DNA of 64,000 bases from Pseudanabaena sp. Lineage in GTDB: Bacteria; Cyanobacteriota; Cyanobacteriia; Pseudanabaenales; Pseudanabaenaceae. The stretch is from positions 1-64,000 of the forward strand of contig QBLS01000001.1 in assembly GCA_003249015.1 (NCBI GenBank), read 5' to 3'. How positions within the stretch are numbered: position 1 is the first letter of the stretch; each line of letters starts with the position of its first letter. A program made the translations under genes and the position numbers. The notes below the pieces were generated by a model, which saw only the letters and a list, made by a program, of their open reading frames with translations, made no database searches and was not told where the DNA came from. Shown here one piece after another: positions 1-9,533 of this stretch.

Positions 1-41
1 CTATAGCAAAAAAAGTTTTGCTTAGGACATAAAACCAGAAG

Positions 42-72
42 GCGAGTGGCGGCGCGGAGCGCCGCCACTCGC
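42..72. repeat. GC-rich palindrome, GTGGCGGCGC family
   Basis: Perfect 14-bp arms at 42-55 and 59-72 around a GGA loop. Weaker pairing extends outwards to AAAACC and GGTTTT ends near 31-84. The same core recurs at 11270, 16434, 16576, 18767 and 32083. Confidence 0.85.
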
Positions 73-197
73 TTCTTGGGTTTTGATTTGTAACTAACTC
101 TTGCTTTGCTATATATGTCCTAATACAAGTAACTACAGCTATACCAAATCAAGCAATGGCATAGATTTGGTGTTAATTAGTTCAACATAATTAAACC

Positions 198-254
198 TTA
201 AAACCCAAAAGGTATTCCGCCCACTATGCGGGCGAAATACCTTTTGGGTTTTAA
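198..254. terminator. Palindrome, probable pilJ terminator
   Basis: Perfect 19-bp arms at 198-216 and 236-254, with a further GC-rich stem inside the loop. It lies about 50 bp past the pilJ stop codon and has T-runs on both strands. Termination is inferred from position and structure. Confidence 0.65.
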
Positions 255-300
255 GTTGGTGTGACAACTGCTTCTCGCTAATTCCCTTAGCTAAATAAAG

Positions 301-3300
301 CTACTCTTCCGAGCCAAGTTTCTTTTTGTCGCTAGTTTCTTCTTCAAGATCTGGGAAAGTCTCTAATAAGAAACTATCAATTTCAGATCTTGCATCAACA
401 ATTGCTTTGCTAGGCTTGTCTTGGCTATCATTCGCGTCCAGATTCTCAAAAGCTGAAAAATCAAATTCAAATTCACTTTCTTCGCTATCAGTTTCTACAG
501 GACTAGCAAAGGGATCAGCATAGACCGTATTCACAGATTCATCCGACAAATCAGGCAAATTGTCAGGCATATCCATTAAAAAGTCATTACCAGAATCAGC
601 TTCATTCATGAGACTATCCAGCAATTCATCAGCAAAGCCAATACTGTAATCTTGTGACGACTCCAAACTAGGCTGATCAAGGGAAGGATAATCAATTAAC
701 AGATCCTCAAATATCTCATCCGCTTCACCTTCTGCAACTGTCTCATCTAGCCAATTGTCCGAGAGTTCGGGCAAGGCGAGATCAGCTTCTGAAGATATCT
801 CTTCCAAAGGATTAATCTCAGATAGACTATCAATATTAAGGTCATCAATAATATTTTCAGGGCTTTCAGACAAATACTCTGGCTCAGCAGACAGATCTTC
901 AGTGGCGATGCTAAAGATAGCAGACTCTTCAAAGTCATCGGTAAGATTATCAGTTGGCGAGTAGGAGTCAATCCCATACAAATCATCGGCTGAATCAGAG
1001 GCTTCAGACTCAGATATCTGCTCAAATACCACTAGATCCATCTCTGCATCTTCGATTTGGTCAGAATTTTGCTCAACAAAAATATCATCTTGGGCGGTTT
1101 CTAAAATGTCAGGAGTATCCGCTGAAAAATTAAGACTATCAGTCAATTCGTCATCAAATAGGTTCGGAGACTCATTCGTCCCTAGTTCTTCTTGAGGCTC
1201 GACGCTTAGATCCATCTCAAAAACTGGCTCATCAGCAAGTGCATCAGATTCTTCGCTCAGATCCATCTCAAAAACTGACTCATCGGCGGGTGCATCAGGT
1301 TCTTCACTCAGATCAAAGCTAAACATTTCGTCAGTCAAGGTATCTTCTGTTGCGATCGCCTCAAAAGCATCTGGCATATCAGCTAATACCGATTCATCTT
1401 CAGTAACTGAAAAGTCAGGCATGGCAAAATCATCAACAGGCGATCGCTCTTGCTCGGAGTCAAGTAATTCTAAATTGCCAGTTTCCGACGACCAGATCGA
1501 GTCTAACTCTTGATCCATCTCTACGATTTCTTCACTCTGATCTTGATCAAAACTCATATCAAAGGCTGACTCAAAGTCTTCATCTGAGCTGTTTTTAGCA
1601 AACAGTGAGGGAAAGGCAGTGTCACTATCTAACGTTGATAGTTCTGGCTCATTAGCCTCAACTAGGGATACTTCAGCAATTTCCTCAGAGTAGGCTCCCA
1701 TCAAACCATCATCAATTAGTTCCGATTGTTGCGGCGGGATATCAAAAGTACTATCTAATGCAGTTTCTATATCTTCTTCAGGATATTGATCAAAAGCTGG
1801 ATTGAAAGCAAATTCGTCTGAATTCTCTGCAACTAACTCCTCTGCCAATTCTAGTGTAGCATCTTCAGGTAAATCCTCTGACATGACACCAAAAGGATCG
1901 GTCTGATAGTCATTAATTGCTTCATCAAAGGCTCTATCAAAGGGAGACTCATCGAAGGATGCGCCAAAGGAATTATTGAATACTTCATTTGATACATCGC
2001 TGAAAGCATCATACAAAGACTCATTGAGAGCTTCATCCTTCACATAGTCATTGTAGTCTTCAAATTCCCTAGAGACTAGCTGCTCAGAAATGCTGATATC
2101 TTGATCTGTATCAGCGGAGCTAGGCGTAAACATTTCTTCGTCAATTACATATTGCTCAGGTTCTAAGCTGTCTGACTCAGACGGATCATCAAAAGCAGAC
2201 TCAATGCCTACTTGCTCGACCTGCTGAGAACTTGCTGCAAAGCTAGCATCAAAGAATGAATTTGAATCGTCTAAAGTTGACTCAATCAAGTTACGTGGGA
2301 TTTCAAAGTCATTATCACTATCAAGATCAGGAATATTGAAGTCCACATAGGTCGGCAAATTAGCTAAGGTTTCTTCGGATAAGGCCGATGGAGTTCCAAA
2401 AGCGGTGTCTTCAAGAAAAGAATTAGTAGCTGATAAAATCATTGGATCAACCGCTGCCTCAGATATGGCAGTTTCATCAACGCCATCCAATTGAGTTATT
2501 AGAGACGTATTGTCTTCTTGAGGAACATTTAGATCATCTAACTCATCCAAGTATTCTTCGGTGTCTTGCTCAGAATTACCCTGATATATCTCTTGTTTCA
2601 GGTCAGCAAACAATGACTCTTCAATCATCGTGATGTCAGTAATTCCTGAGTATGTATCATCTTGAGTTTGAGAGATTTCTTCGATCGCAATTTCTTGCAT
2701 TTCTGCTTGATCATCAAACACATATATTTGCTCAGATTCTTGGTCAATCTCATCTAAAGATTCCAAATCATCCATAAAACTCAACAACTGATCATCCTGT
2801 GTTGCCAAGTCTGTCCTTGAGTTGAATACATAATCAATGGAGCGATCAACTGATGCCGCAGAGCTATCTTCTATCTCTTCGTAAACAGGTTCTAGCAAAT
2901 AATCATCTAAATCTGAATCATCAATCTCATCATCAGTTACGATCTCCTCTGTCATGTCAGAAAGACTAGATTCAGGAATTTCATCACTCTGCTGGAAGGT
3001 GTTCAGGGTCGTAGCTGTAGCTACTGCAAGTGCAGGAACAGCAATTAAGCCAAGATTTAGATCAATACCATCTTCAGTACTTTCGCTAACCGCATTGTCA
3101 GAAGCATCCGAATAATCAACTGATGGCGCGATCGCCTCAGGTTGACTCATCTGCTCGTCCATAGCTAAATTCATATCGGTCATCGGCAGGGTAGCAGTTG
3201 CCGATGAAAAGGCAGAGTTATTTTCAGGGAGGCGGAAAAATTGAATTCCTTGCAATAATTGTTGGGCTTGATTGCCCATTTCTTCCGCTTGTTGGCGAGC

Positions 3301-5541
3301 CGATCGCGTCAGCACGGCTGTACGTTCTGCTAACTGAGCGATTTCACTAATGTAAGTAGCGGTAGAGCCAGCAGCTTCGGCGATCTCCGTACTGGACTCG
3401 GTAATTGTTTGCCCAATTTGGACGACCCCCTCAGTCACGACCTGAATATTTTGGAAGGCGGCTTGGGATGACTCGACCCCAGTGGTAAAGCCTGATACCA
3501 GTCCACTCAAGTTTTGAACTTCAGAATCGATCGCCGTCACTACGGTTTGAATTTGTGAAGTTCTTTGCTGCAATACAGTCAGCCCGTCATTGGTTTGAGT
3601 CGCCAGTTCATTAACTTGCCCTGCGATCGATTCAAATTCACGGGCTACACTAGCAAACTGCTTAGGATCTTTTTGTTCAGCGGCTCTGGCTGCAACTAAG
3701 GTGGCATTTAGAGCCAGAACCTGCGTCAAAGAAGCAATTTGACCTTGATCTTGCACAAACTGCTCGGCTAAGCCCACAAATTCGCCAAGAGTTTTAATTC
3801 TCTGCACGATTTGCGCTGAGCCTGACTGCAAGACACTAATACTTTCAGTCAAGGTGTCAATCGCAGTCTGTCCTGAGGCAACAGTTTCCCGAACCTCTTG
3901 CAGAGAACGGTTGGCAACCCCCACCTGTGAAGCCGATCTCTGGGCAATCATAGCCACCTGCTCTGTCAGCGCCTGTCCTTGGGCAACCGACTGCGCCTGT
4001 TCAGCCGTGTTTAACACCACAGTTCTTGCCAGTTCTTCAAGGTCAGAAGCTCCCCTAGCAACCTGTTGGGCTGTGCCCAAAACGCTGGAAATAATTTCTA
4101 CCAATTTTTCGCGCAGGCGATTAAGAGTATCAGCAACTAAACCTGTAGCACGATCATTTACCTGTGCTTCGATGGTTAAATCGCCCTCTTCCATCGAAGA
4201 GACGACATCCAATAAATCACCCACCTCGGCTTCAATCAACTCATTTTCAGCAAAACTTTGTTGCATTTGTTGCTGAGACTGCACTGAGGAATTGTCGGCG
4301 GTAGAAAATTGAGTTAACTCGTTACGCAGACGAATCTCGTTACTTTTTACCTGTTGTAAAGTGGTTTTCAAGGAAAGACTAAGATTTTCAATATCGTCCT
4401 TGCCTGTAGCTGTGGACGAGTTACCCTGTTGTACCAAAAAGCGCTCGCATTCCTCAGCGATCGGCTGAAGGCGCTTTTTGAGAGAGTTGGTAAAGCTAAG
4501 GATTGCAATTACAAGAATTGCGCTAATGCCGATCGCAGCAGCTCCGACGGGTATCGCTAATTTACTGATGATTTCCATCTCTGGCACATAGGTAGCTACT
4601 AGCCAATCGCTACCCTCAATTTGGCGGTAAGCCCACAAATTGCCTGCGGTTTGCGTAATTCCAGTTGGTTGACCAGTAGACTGCTGCGTAAGACTGTTTA
4701 GAGCTTCAGCGATCGCAGGATTTTGAGCTTGAGCAGCTTGAAATGAATCTGAGCTGGCAATTAACTTGCCACCAGCGCCAATTACAACAAACCCAATCTT
4801 ATCCTCACCCGCACCAACTTCAGGAATCAGCGACCTGACCACAATGTCACTGCTAACCACAGCCACAGCCTTGTTATTCTCGCTAATTGCCGCGCTATAG
4901 GTAACTATATTTTGACCGAGAAAATTGTAGGGGGATGTCCAAGCCGATTTACCCTCTAAAGCAGACTTATACCAAGGTAGTTTTTGAATATCCGTAGGAG
5001 TTGCCGATAGCAGCGCTTCATTAGGGGCAGGTAATTTCTGACCCTTCGGCTCAGGGCTCAAACCTGACTGCTCTTTCAGGATATAGGTTACAAAGGATTT
5101 GGAATTAGGGATTAGCAAGTTGCCATTAGCGAATATCCCCATAGCCGCACTTGGTTCAGAATTTTGAAGAGATTCAACCAAGAGCTTTTGATACATTGCC
5201 GCATTTCTTTGCTTAGGAAAAGCGGCTGCTCTTACAGCAACAGCATCAACCGATCTTTTGGCAGTGGCAACCTTGGACTCAATCTGGTCAGACTTAGCCG
5301 TAGCAAGGACTTCCAGCTCTCGTTTAGAGCTGCTTAACAATTCTTGATAGATAAAGTATCCCAAACCACCAAGCCCAACAAGCGAAGTACTAATCGCAAT
5401 TAAAATCAATCCCAATCCCATTGATCCCTTGGACTGCTTCAACTTTGGATTCTTTTGTGGTGATTTGGGCGATCGCGCCGAAGACGAATTATCGCCCTTA
5501 CCTAAAGAAGTTGCTTGATTTTGCTTAGAGGTGCTTGCCAT
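301..5541 (-). CDS. pilJ: PilJ-type methyl-accepting chemotaxis receptor with giant acidic tail
   Basis: Membrane chemoreceptor that should signal through CheW-like PilI to a PilL/CheA kinase controlling type IV pilus motility. After a Ser/Lys-rich start there is a membrane segment at about residues 41-65, a periplasmic Cache-like sensor region to about 327, a second membrane segment at 328-349, a HAMP-like linker and a coiled-coil signalling domain to about residue 770. The hairpin tip is recognisable (LALNATLVAARAAEQ, then EFESIAGQVNELA). The remaining roughly 970 residues are extremely rich in Asp, Glu and Ser, with loose FD-containing repeats and a tandem duplication around nt 1200-1290. 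One hydrophobic patch lies near residue 830. The family usually ends soon after the signalling domain, so the tail is exceptional. The gene is last in a four-gene minus-strand operon whose order matches Synechocystis pilG-pilH-pilI-pilJ. Confidence 0.9.
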   Translation of the reverse strand: MASTSKQNQATSLGKGDNSSSARSPKSPQKNPKLKQSKGSMGLGLILIAISTSLVGLGGLGYFIYQELLSSSKRELEVLATAKSDQIESKVATAKRSVDAVAVRAAAFPKQRNAAMYQKLLVESLQNSEPSAAMGIFANGNLLIPNSKSFVTYILKEQSGLSPEPKGQKLPAPNEALLSATPTDIQKLPWYKSALEGKSAWTSPYNFLGQNIVTYSAAISENNKAVAVVSSDIVVRSLIPEVGAGEDKIGFVVIGAGGKLIASSDSFQAAQAQNPAIAEALNSLTQQSTGQPTGITQTAGNLWAYRQIEGSDWLVATYVPEMEIISKLAIPVGAAAIGISAILVIAILSFTNSLKKRLQPIAEECERFLVQQGNSSTATGKDDIENLSLSLKTTLQQVKSNEIRLRNELTQFSTADNSSVQSQQQMQQSFAENELIEAEVGDLLDVVSSMEEGDLTIEAQVNDRATGLVADTLNRLREKLVEIISSVLGTAQQVARGASDLEELARTVVLNTAEQAQSVAQGQALTEQVAMIAQRSASQVGVANRSLQEVRETVASGQTAIDTLTESISVLQSGSAQIVQRIKTLGEFVGLAEQFVQDQGQIASLTQVLALNATLVAARAAEQKDPKQFASVAREFESIAGQVNELATQTNDGLTVLQQRTSQIQTVVTAIDSEVQNLSGLVSGFTTGVESSQAAFQNIQVVTEGVVQIGQTITESSTEIAEAAGSTATYISEIAQLAERTAVLTRSARQQAEEMGNQAQQLLQGIQFFRLPENNSAFSSATATLPMTDMNLAMDEQMSQPEAIAPSVDYSDASDNAVSESTEDGIDLNLGLIAVPALAVATATTLNTFQQSDEIPESSLSDMTEEIVTDDEIDDSDLDDYLLEPVYEEIEDSSAASVDRSIDYVFNSRTDLATQDDQLLSFMDDLESLDEIDQESEQIYVFDDQAEMQEIAIEEISQTQDDTYSGITDITMIEESLFADLKQEIYQGNSEQDTEEYLDELDDLNVPQEDNTSLITQLDGVDETAISEAAVDPMILSATNSFLEDTAFGTPSALSEETLANLPTYVDFNIPDLDSDNDFEIPRNLIESTLDDSNSFFDASFAASSQQVEQVGIESAFDDPSESDSLEPEQYVIDEEMFTPSSADTDQDISISEQLVSREFEDYNDYVKDEALNESLYDAFSDVSNEVFNNSFGASFDESPFDRAFDEAINDYQTDPFGVMSEDLPEDATLELAEELVAENSDEFAFNPAFDQYPEEDIETALDSTFDIPPQQSELIDDGLMGAYSEEIAEVSLVEANEPELSTLDSDTAFPSLFAKNSSDEDFESAFDMSFDQDQSEEIVEMDQELDSIWSSETGNLELLDSEQERSPVDDFAMPDFSVTEDESVLADMPDAFEAIATEDTLTDEMFSFDLSEEPDAPADESVFEMDLSEESDALADEPVFEMDLSVEPQEELGTNESPNLFDDELTDSLNFSADTPDILETAQDDIFVEQNSDQIEDAEMDLVVFEQISESEASDSADDLYGIDSYSPTDNLTDDFEESAIFSIATEDLSAEPEYLSESPENIIDDLNIDSLSEINPLEEISSEADLALPELSDNWLDETVAEGEADEIFEDLLIDYPSLDQPSLESSQDYSIGFADELLDSLMNEADSGNDFLMDMPDNLPDLSDESVNTVYADPFASPVETDSEESEFEFDFSAFENLDANDSQDKPSKAIVDARSEIDSFLLETFPDLEEETSDKKKLGSEE

Positions 5542-5728
5542 ATGCCTGCGCTATAGGGAAAGAGTCAAATTTTTAATGGTAGTCGTCCTACACTACACTT
5601 CCTCCCCATCTAGTAATAACAATTAACAAAAGGGTTGGCACACTTTCATTAATTGAAAAACAAACCCATCAAGAGTTTTAAATCAAGAGATGGCTAAGCT
5701 ATTTCTTGGTTTGGGATAACGGAAGAGG
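5542..5728. repeat. Spacer with decayed roughly 100-bp interspersed repeat
   Basis: The pilI-pilJ spacer carries a degenerate copy (about 5625-5720) of the element also seen near 25537-25640 and 51671-51775: a CAAACCC segment, then an imperfect CAAGARATRGC hairpin, then a GGNATAAC-type end. Confidence 0.5.
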
Positions 5729-6325
5729 TTACTTAGATGTTTGCCAACGCTGAGGTTGCCAAACATCGTCAAGCATAACTGATAGGACAATTTCAATGGG
5801 AGTATACTCGTTCTCCTCAATATTCGCTACTGTTTGATTTACTTTTTTTGATGAATTGCTGGAAAAATCGCTGGAGACATCAAAATTGTTGAGATTATCG
5901 GCAAATTTATTTCTAGGATTGGGCGAACTAGATCGACGACTCTGCATCTGCTGATACTCGTGATACTCAGAAATCGTCAAGCTCCCTACCACCCGATCAA
6001 CTATCACCCCTATTCCTGCTAGACGTTGTTCCCCCAACTCATTGGCAACTTCACTTAACTTGATCAAAGTTAGTGACTCAGTTAATAAAGCTCTTTGTTC
6101 CCCTAAAACCAACCGTAGCAGAAGCAAAGGTATGATGCTTGCCTGATAGTGAACTACACCAATAATTGCTGGCTTGTAAAATGGTAGGGGCAATATGGAA
6201 TTCCGCTCAATAATCATAATCTCAGCAACTAATAGATCAGGGAAAGTGATGAGTTTTTCACCTGATTTAGCCACGATGTAGCGATTATTGGGCGTAACTT
6301 TTTTCACGTTTTCGGTAAAAGTCAT
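5729..6325 (-). CDS. pilI: CheW-like adaptor PilI
   Basis: CheW-domain adaptor expected to link the PilJ receptor to a CheA/PilL kinase. The 198-residue protein has the CheW beta-barrel pattern (LPLPFYKPAIIGVVHYQASIIPLLLLR, read in two parts; then LTLIKLSEVANELGEQRLAG and IGVIVDRVVGSL). A Ser/Asn-rich insert at about residues 126-160 is longer than in most CheW proteins. Its ATG overlaps the stop codon of pilH by 4 nt (ATGA), pointing to translational coupling. It is followed after 187 bp by pilJ. Confidence 0.88.
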   Translation of the reverse strand: MTFTENVKKVTPNNRYIVAKSGEKLITFPDLLVAEIMIIERNSILPLPFYKPAIIGVVHYQASIIPLLLLRLVLGEQRALLTESLTLIKLSEVANELGEQRLAGIGVIVDRVVGSLTISEYHEYQQMQSRRSSSPNPRNKFADNLNNFDVSSDFSSNSSKKVNQTVANIEENEYTPIEIVLSVMLDDVWQPQRWQTSK

Positions 6326-6699
6326 GAAACCTGCTGTGGTAGTTTTTCTAGTACCGCAGAAAGCGACTCGCGAGTGAAAGGCTTAGTCAAATAATCATTG
6401 GCTTTTGCTCTCTTTAACCCATAGTCAATCTCCAACTTAGTGCTTTTGGTGGAACATAAAATCACATACTGGTCAGCAGATTTACTGTGAGCTCTCAGCT
6501 CCCTGAGAAATTTATAACCATCTTGATCTGGTAAAACAATATCTAAAAATACAGCCGCGTAGTGGTTGCTTACAATTTTCTCAAGCGCACCTGCTGAAGA
6601 CTCACAGATATCAACAGTGTGTCCTGTTTCTTGTAACAATGAACTCAAGAGATGTCTTTGAGTAGCAGAGTCATCAATTATTAAAAAATGTTCACTCAT
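6322..6699 (-). CDS. pilH: CheY-like response regulator PilH
   Basis: Stand-alone receiver domain of 125 residues. The acidic pocket IIDDS is at residues 7-11, the phospho-acceptor is Asp53 in FLDIVLPDQDG, and the conserved Lys is in DYLTKPF. No output domain is present, so it probably acts by protein-protein contact on the pilus machinery or as a phosphate sink, as in Synechocystis PilH. It lies between pilG (107 bp gap) and pilI (4 nt overlap). Confidence 0.92.
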   Translation of the reverse strand: MSEHFLIIDDSATQRHLLSSLLQETGHTVDICESSAGALEKIVSNHYAAVFLDIVLPDQDGYKFLRELRAHSKSADQYVILCSTKSTKLEIDYGLKRAKANDYLTKPFTRESLSAVLEKLPQQVS

Positions 6700-6805
6700 A
6701 ATTTTTATACCTTTAGTATTACGAAAGCTTTCTAGCTATTTAAAAATTTTTGATTAGGGAAACTTAAAAAATTTGGATATATGTAATTAGAATACCCAAA
6801 CTTCT

Positions 6806-8014
6806 TTAAACCAATGTATCTGTAGACAAAGGTGCAACTTCTCTTAACAAATTTCGTAATTCATCACGAAATTTGGGGGTATCGGAGGATAGTCTAGGCT
6901 TAGCGAGAAATCGACAGTTTGCCCATCTAGCCCTAAAATTGTTGGTCATACTATTCTCAGCCGTTACCAGAACAAGGGCTAAGGTTGCTAAATCTCGTTG
7001 GCGACGAATTTGTTTGATTAAGTCAAAGCCATTCAGACTAGGCATATTAATGTCAATGAAGACAATCATTGGCTTGTATTCTAAAATCCTGTCAGTAGCT
7101 TCTTCAGCATTGTCCGTAAAGTCAACTTGGTATCCCCAACCAGTCAATAGTCGTTGCATTTGCTGTAGCAAGACAGTCGAGTCATCGACAATAAAAACTT
7201 TAGGCTCTTCTTTGGCAGTCGCAGATGCAGTTGTCAGAGATGCAATATCAATGTCTGATTTACGCTCTTCTAGGGCAGTTATTGAGACAATATTTTTTTG
7301 AGCTAATTTATCCAACAACAGTGCAGTTCGATAAATTGGTTGTTTAAAAGTATCAGCGATCGCGCAGATGCGATCTTGTCCAGTAGTGACTTTGGCAAAC
7401 AAAGGAAAGTTATCATTTCCCACCCTAGCTAGCAAATTTGCAGCATCAAGTAACTGAACTAATTGATATGGATGTTTTACACACTCAAATTTCTGCCATT
7501 GCCTAACTTCATTAGCTACAGAACTTTCTAGAGCCGAAAGTTGCAGAGCAGGGAAATCTACTTGTAAGTCACTAGCAGGATGCCACACGAATGTAAAATC
7601 ATCCTCTAGATGGATAGCTAGGAGATTTTCTAAAATTATTTCTTTGATCACATCCTTCGTAATTTCGGGATGCTTGCGGTAAACGTTAGTAACAAACGGA
7701 TAACAGTAGGGACGGTTTGATTGACGCTGCTCCCACGTGGGCAGTCGCGAAAAGCTAAGTCCCTTGTTGCTGTACTTGCGAACTAATGTTGGTATAACCT
7801 GCCCCTCCTCTTCGGCTAGTACTAGCCCCCCACTAGACAGTAGTAACTTCCACCGATGAGACTTAGTTTCTACTTGGAGAACTCCAGTAGAACGGCTCAT
7901 GACTCGCATAGCAGCTAAAAGGATGTGTAAGGTGGCATTCCTCACTACCTGTCCATCTGTTAAATTGTTAGACACAAGGTCTGAGTTAGGCAATGAACCT
8001 GTCATAGCAATCAT
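6806..8014 (-). CDS. pilG: PatA-type response regulator PilG
   Basis: 402-residue regulator of the PatA/PilG class. Residues about 20-260 form the N-terminal PatA-like region (DUF4388-type, with LLSSGGLVLAEEEG). A C-terminal receiver starts at about 270 with VFIVDDS and has its acceptor Asp in FIDINMPSLNG and a conserved Lys in FLAKPR. It is the first gene of the operon, and cyanobacterial homologues act in twitching motility or heterocyst patterning. Start ATG at 8014; an in-frame ATG three codons later is an alternative. Confidence 0.88.
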   Translation of the reverse strand: MIAMTGSLPNSDLVSNNLTDGQVVRNATLHILLAAMRVMSRSTGVLQVETKSHRWKLLLSSGGLVLAEEEGQVIPTLVRKYSNKGLSFSRLPTWEQRQSNRPYCYPFVTNVYRKHPEITKDVIKEIILENLLAIHLEDDFTFVWHPASDLQVDFPALQLSALESSVANEVRQWQKFECVKHPYQLVQLLDAANLLARVGNDNFPLFAKVTTGQDRICAIADTFKQPIYRTALLLDKLAQKNIVSITALEERKSDIDIASLTTASATAKEEPKVFIVDDSTVLLQQMQRLLTGWGYQVDFTDNAEEATDRILEYKPMIVFIDINMPSLNGFDLIKQIRRQRDLATLALVLVTAENSMTNNFRARWANCRFLAKPRLSSDTPKFRDELRNLLREVAPLSTDTLV

Positions 8015-8499
8015 GTTTTTTTAACTGAGCGGCGTTTTAACAAAGAATTATGTCAACAGATGTGATAAAAACAGGCTATCTCAGAATAAATTCCACTGAC
8101 TTGATCTCAGTCTAAATCCTACCAACTTGGTGCAATTTAGATTGGTTGTCCCAGATACAATATGCCAACTTTAACCTAGAGAGGACTGCTTGCAAAGCAA
8201 ATTATGGAATATTTTGAACGAAATATTTCAAAATTTGGGGGGATTTATTTGGAATTCGTAAGTATAGAGGTGGACAGCAGAATTAAAACCCTGGAAGATG
8301 AGTGGCAACGCGAAGCACCGTCAATCATCTTCTGAGTTTTGGTACTTTCAGCACCAAAGGCTTTGAAAGTACCAAAACCGATTTCACTATGAGAATTGCT
8401 AGTGTCTATTGCAAAGCTGTTTAAAACCGATATTTTAGGATGGCGAGAAGTGCTACCCAAAAATATTTCGCATGATGATGGTTACAAATTCAAAATTTT
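8015..8499. other. Divergent intergenic region between pilG and hydrolase
   Basis: 485 bp with no convincing gene. A 71-codon minus-strand frame at 8245-8460 runs through repeats and is not believed. The region must hold the pilG operon promoter; no clear operator was recognised. A 14-bp palindrome lies at 8337-8377, next to a decayed GC-rich repeat at about 8293-8326. Confidence 0.6.
8337..8377. repeat. Palindrome with GGTACTTTCA arms
   Basis: Perfect 14-bp arms at 8337-8350 and 8364-8377 with a 13-nt loop. It lies in a divergent promoter region, so it is not placed as a terminator for either neighbour. Confidence 0.75.
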
Positions 8500-9381
8500 G
8501 TGATTTTAGGAATGATTACTGGTAAACGTTGTTTAAAAATAGTCTGCCTCCATGGACACCCAGGCAATAGCGAGGCAATGCAAATGTTTGTGCAGCACTT
8601 CCAAGCTCTTGGTATTGAGGCGATCGCCCCCGACCTTCGAGGCTACGGCTCTAATCAAGCTTCAGCTCCCTTTAAAATGTCAGACCACATTGATGATCTG
8701 TGGAATTTGCTAATCGATATTTCGCAAAATCATCAGACTGATTATGTGATTTTGGGCTGGTCATTGGGGGGAATTATGGCTATGGAGCTGGCTTTGAGAG
8801 AAATTGAAGCTCATGGCTCTCAAAGGGAGAATTCTAGCGGTAAGGGTTTTCCTAACATTGTCGGCTTAATTTTAATAGCTACAGCAGCGAAACCACGAAG
8901 TAGTTTACCTAAAATATCAGCATGGCAGTATGTGAATTTATTAATTGCAGTTTCTTTACACCGCTTGTTACCGAAATCCCTTCTAAATCAAGGTTGGCAT
9001 ATTAATTGGTTTGGGAAACATTCTTTAATTAAGTATTTAATCCAACAGCATAGTCAGAATGCCTACGATCGCATCTCAACGACTGGAGCTAAAGCCTATC
9101 TTCAGACATCCCGTTATGCTCAACAAGCCCTATCTCAAGCTCTTAGAAAAGGATATGATCGAACCACAGACTTATCAAAGATTAAAATTCCTTGCTTGAT
9201 GATTGCTGCCGCAGGCGATCGCCATATTACGACAGCAGCGAGTATGGAGACAGCGAGCCTGTTACCAAATTGCGAATTTATCTGCTACCCCGATACAGCC
9301 CACCTACTACCTTGGGAAATAGGCGATCAATTGTTGGCAGATATAGATCGATGGTGTTATCAAAGTACAGTGCTGAGTTGA
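8500..9381 (+). CDS. Alpha/beta hydrolase
   Basis: Soluble alpha/beta-hydrolase-fold enzyme of about 290 residues with unknown substrate. The oxyanion motif LHGHPG is near residue 19, the nucleophile elbow GWSLGG carries Ser at about residue 89, and the C-terminal HLLPWE provides the likely catalytic His (FICYPDTAHLLPWE). The acid may be the Asp in AAAGDRH. The GTG at 8500 opens the frame; an ATG at 8512 is equally possible, and neither has a well-spaced ribosome-binding site. It stands alone, divergent from pilG and convergent with the photolyase gene. Confidence 0.85.
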   Translation: MILGMITGKRCLKIVCLHGHPGNSEAMQMFVQHFQALGIEAIAPDLRGYGSNQASAPFKMSDHIDDLWNLLIDISQNHQTDYVILGWSLGGIMAMELALREIEAHGSQRENSSGKGFPNIVGLILIATAAKPRSSLPKISAWQYVNLLIAVSLHRLLPKSLLNQGWHINWFGKHSLIKYLIQQHSQNAYDRISTTGAKAYLQTSRYAQQALSQALRKGYDRTTDLSKIKIPCLMIAAAGDRHITTAASMETASLLPNCEFICYPDTAHLLPWEIGDQLLADIDRWCYQSTVLS

Positions 9382-9459
9382 GCAACCCTGATGCTGCTTA
9401 GATATAGTTATTTCAAATAAGAGTTAGGGCTTCGTCGCTTCGACAAGCTCAGTGCATCG

Positions 9460-9496
9460 CTTCGTTCAGCCAGCAGTATACGTTGGCTGAGCGAAG
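9460..9496. terminator. Palindrome between convergent genes
   Basis: 13-bp arms CTTCGTTCAGCCA (9460-9472) and 9484-9496 with one G:T mismatch. It is embedded in a longer repeat of the TTCGACTxxGCTCAGCC type that I recall as common in cyanobacterial spacers. It sits between the hydrolase (+) and photolyase (-) genes. Confidence 0.55.
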
Positions 9497-9533
9497 TCGA
9501 AGCCTCTTCCAAATATTTAAAATTGCTATATTT

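Larger units (their letters stand above)
1..300. other. Gene-free end region with two palindromes
   Basis: No plausible gene is seen. The stretch lies downstream of pilJ and holds two long inverted repeats listed separately (42-72 and 198-254). A cheA/pilL gene does not follow pilJ within this window. Confidence 0.7.

Noticed and set aside
3854-4276. 140-codon plus-strand frame within pilJ
   Set aside because: Antisense to the receptor signalling domain; Cys/Ser/Thr-rich shadow translation.
8245-8460. 71-codon minus-strand frame in the pilG-hydrolase spacer
   Set aside because: Runs through palindromic repeats and matches nothing recognisable.
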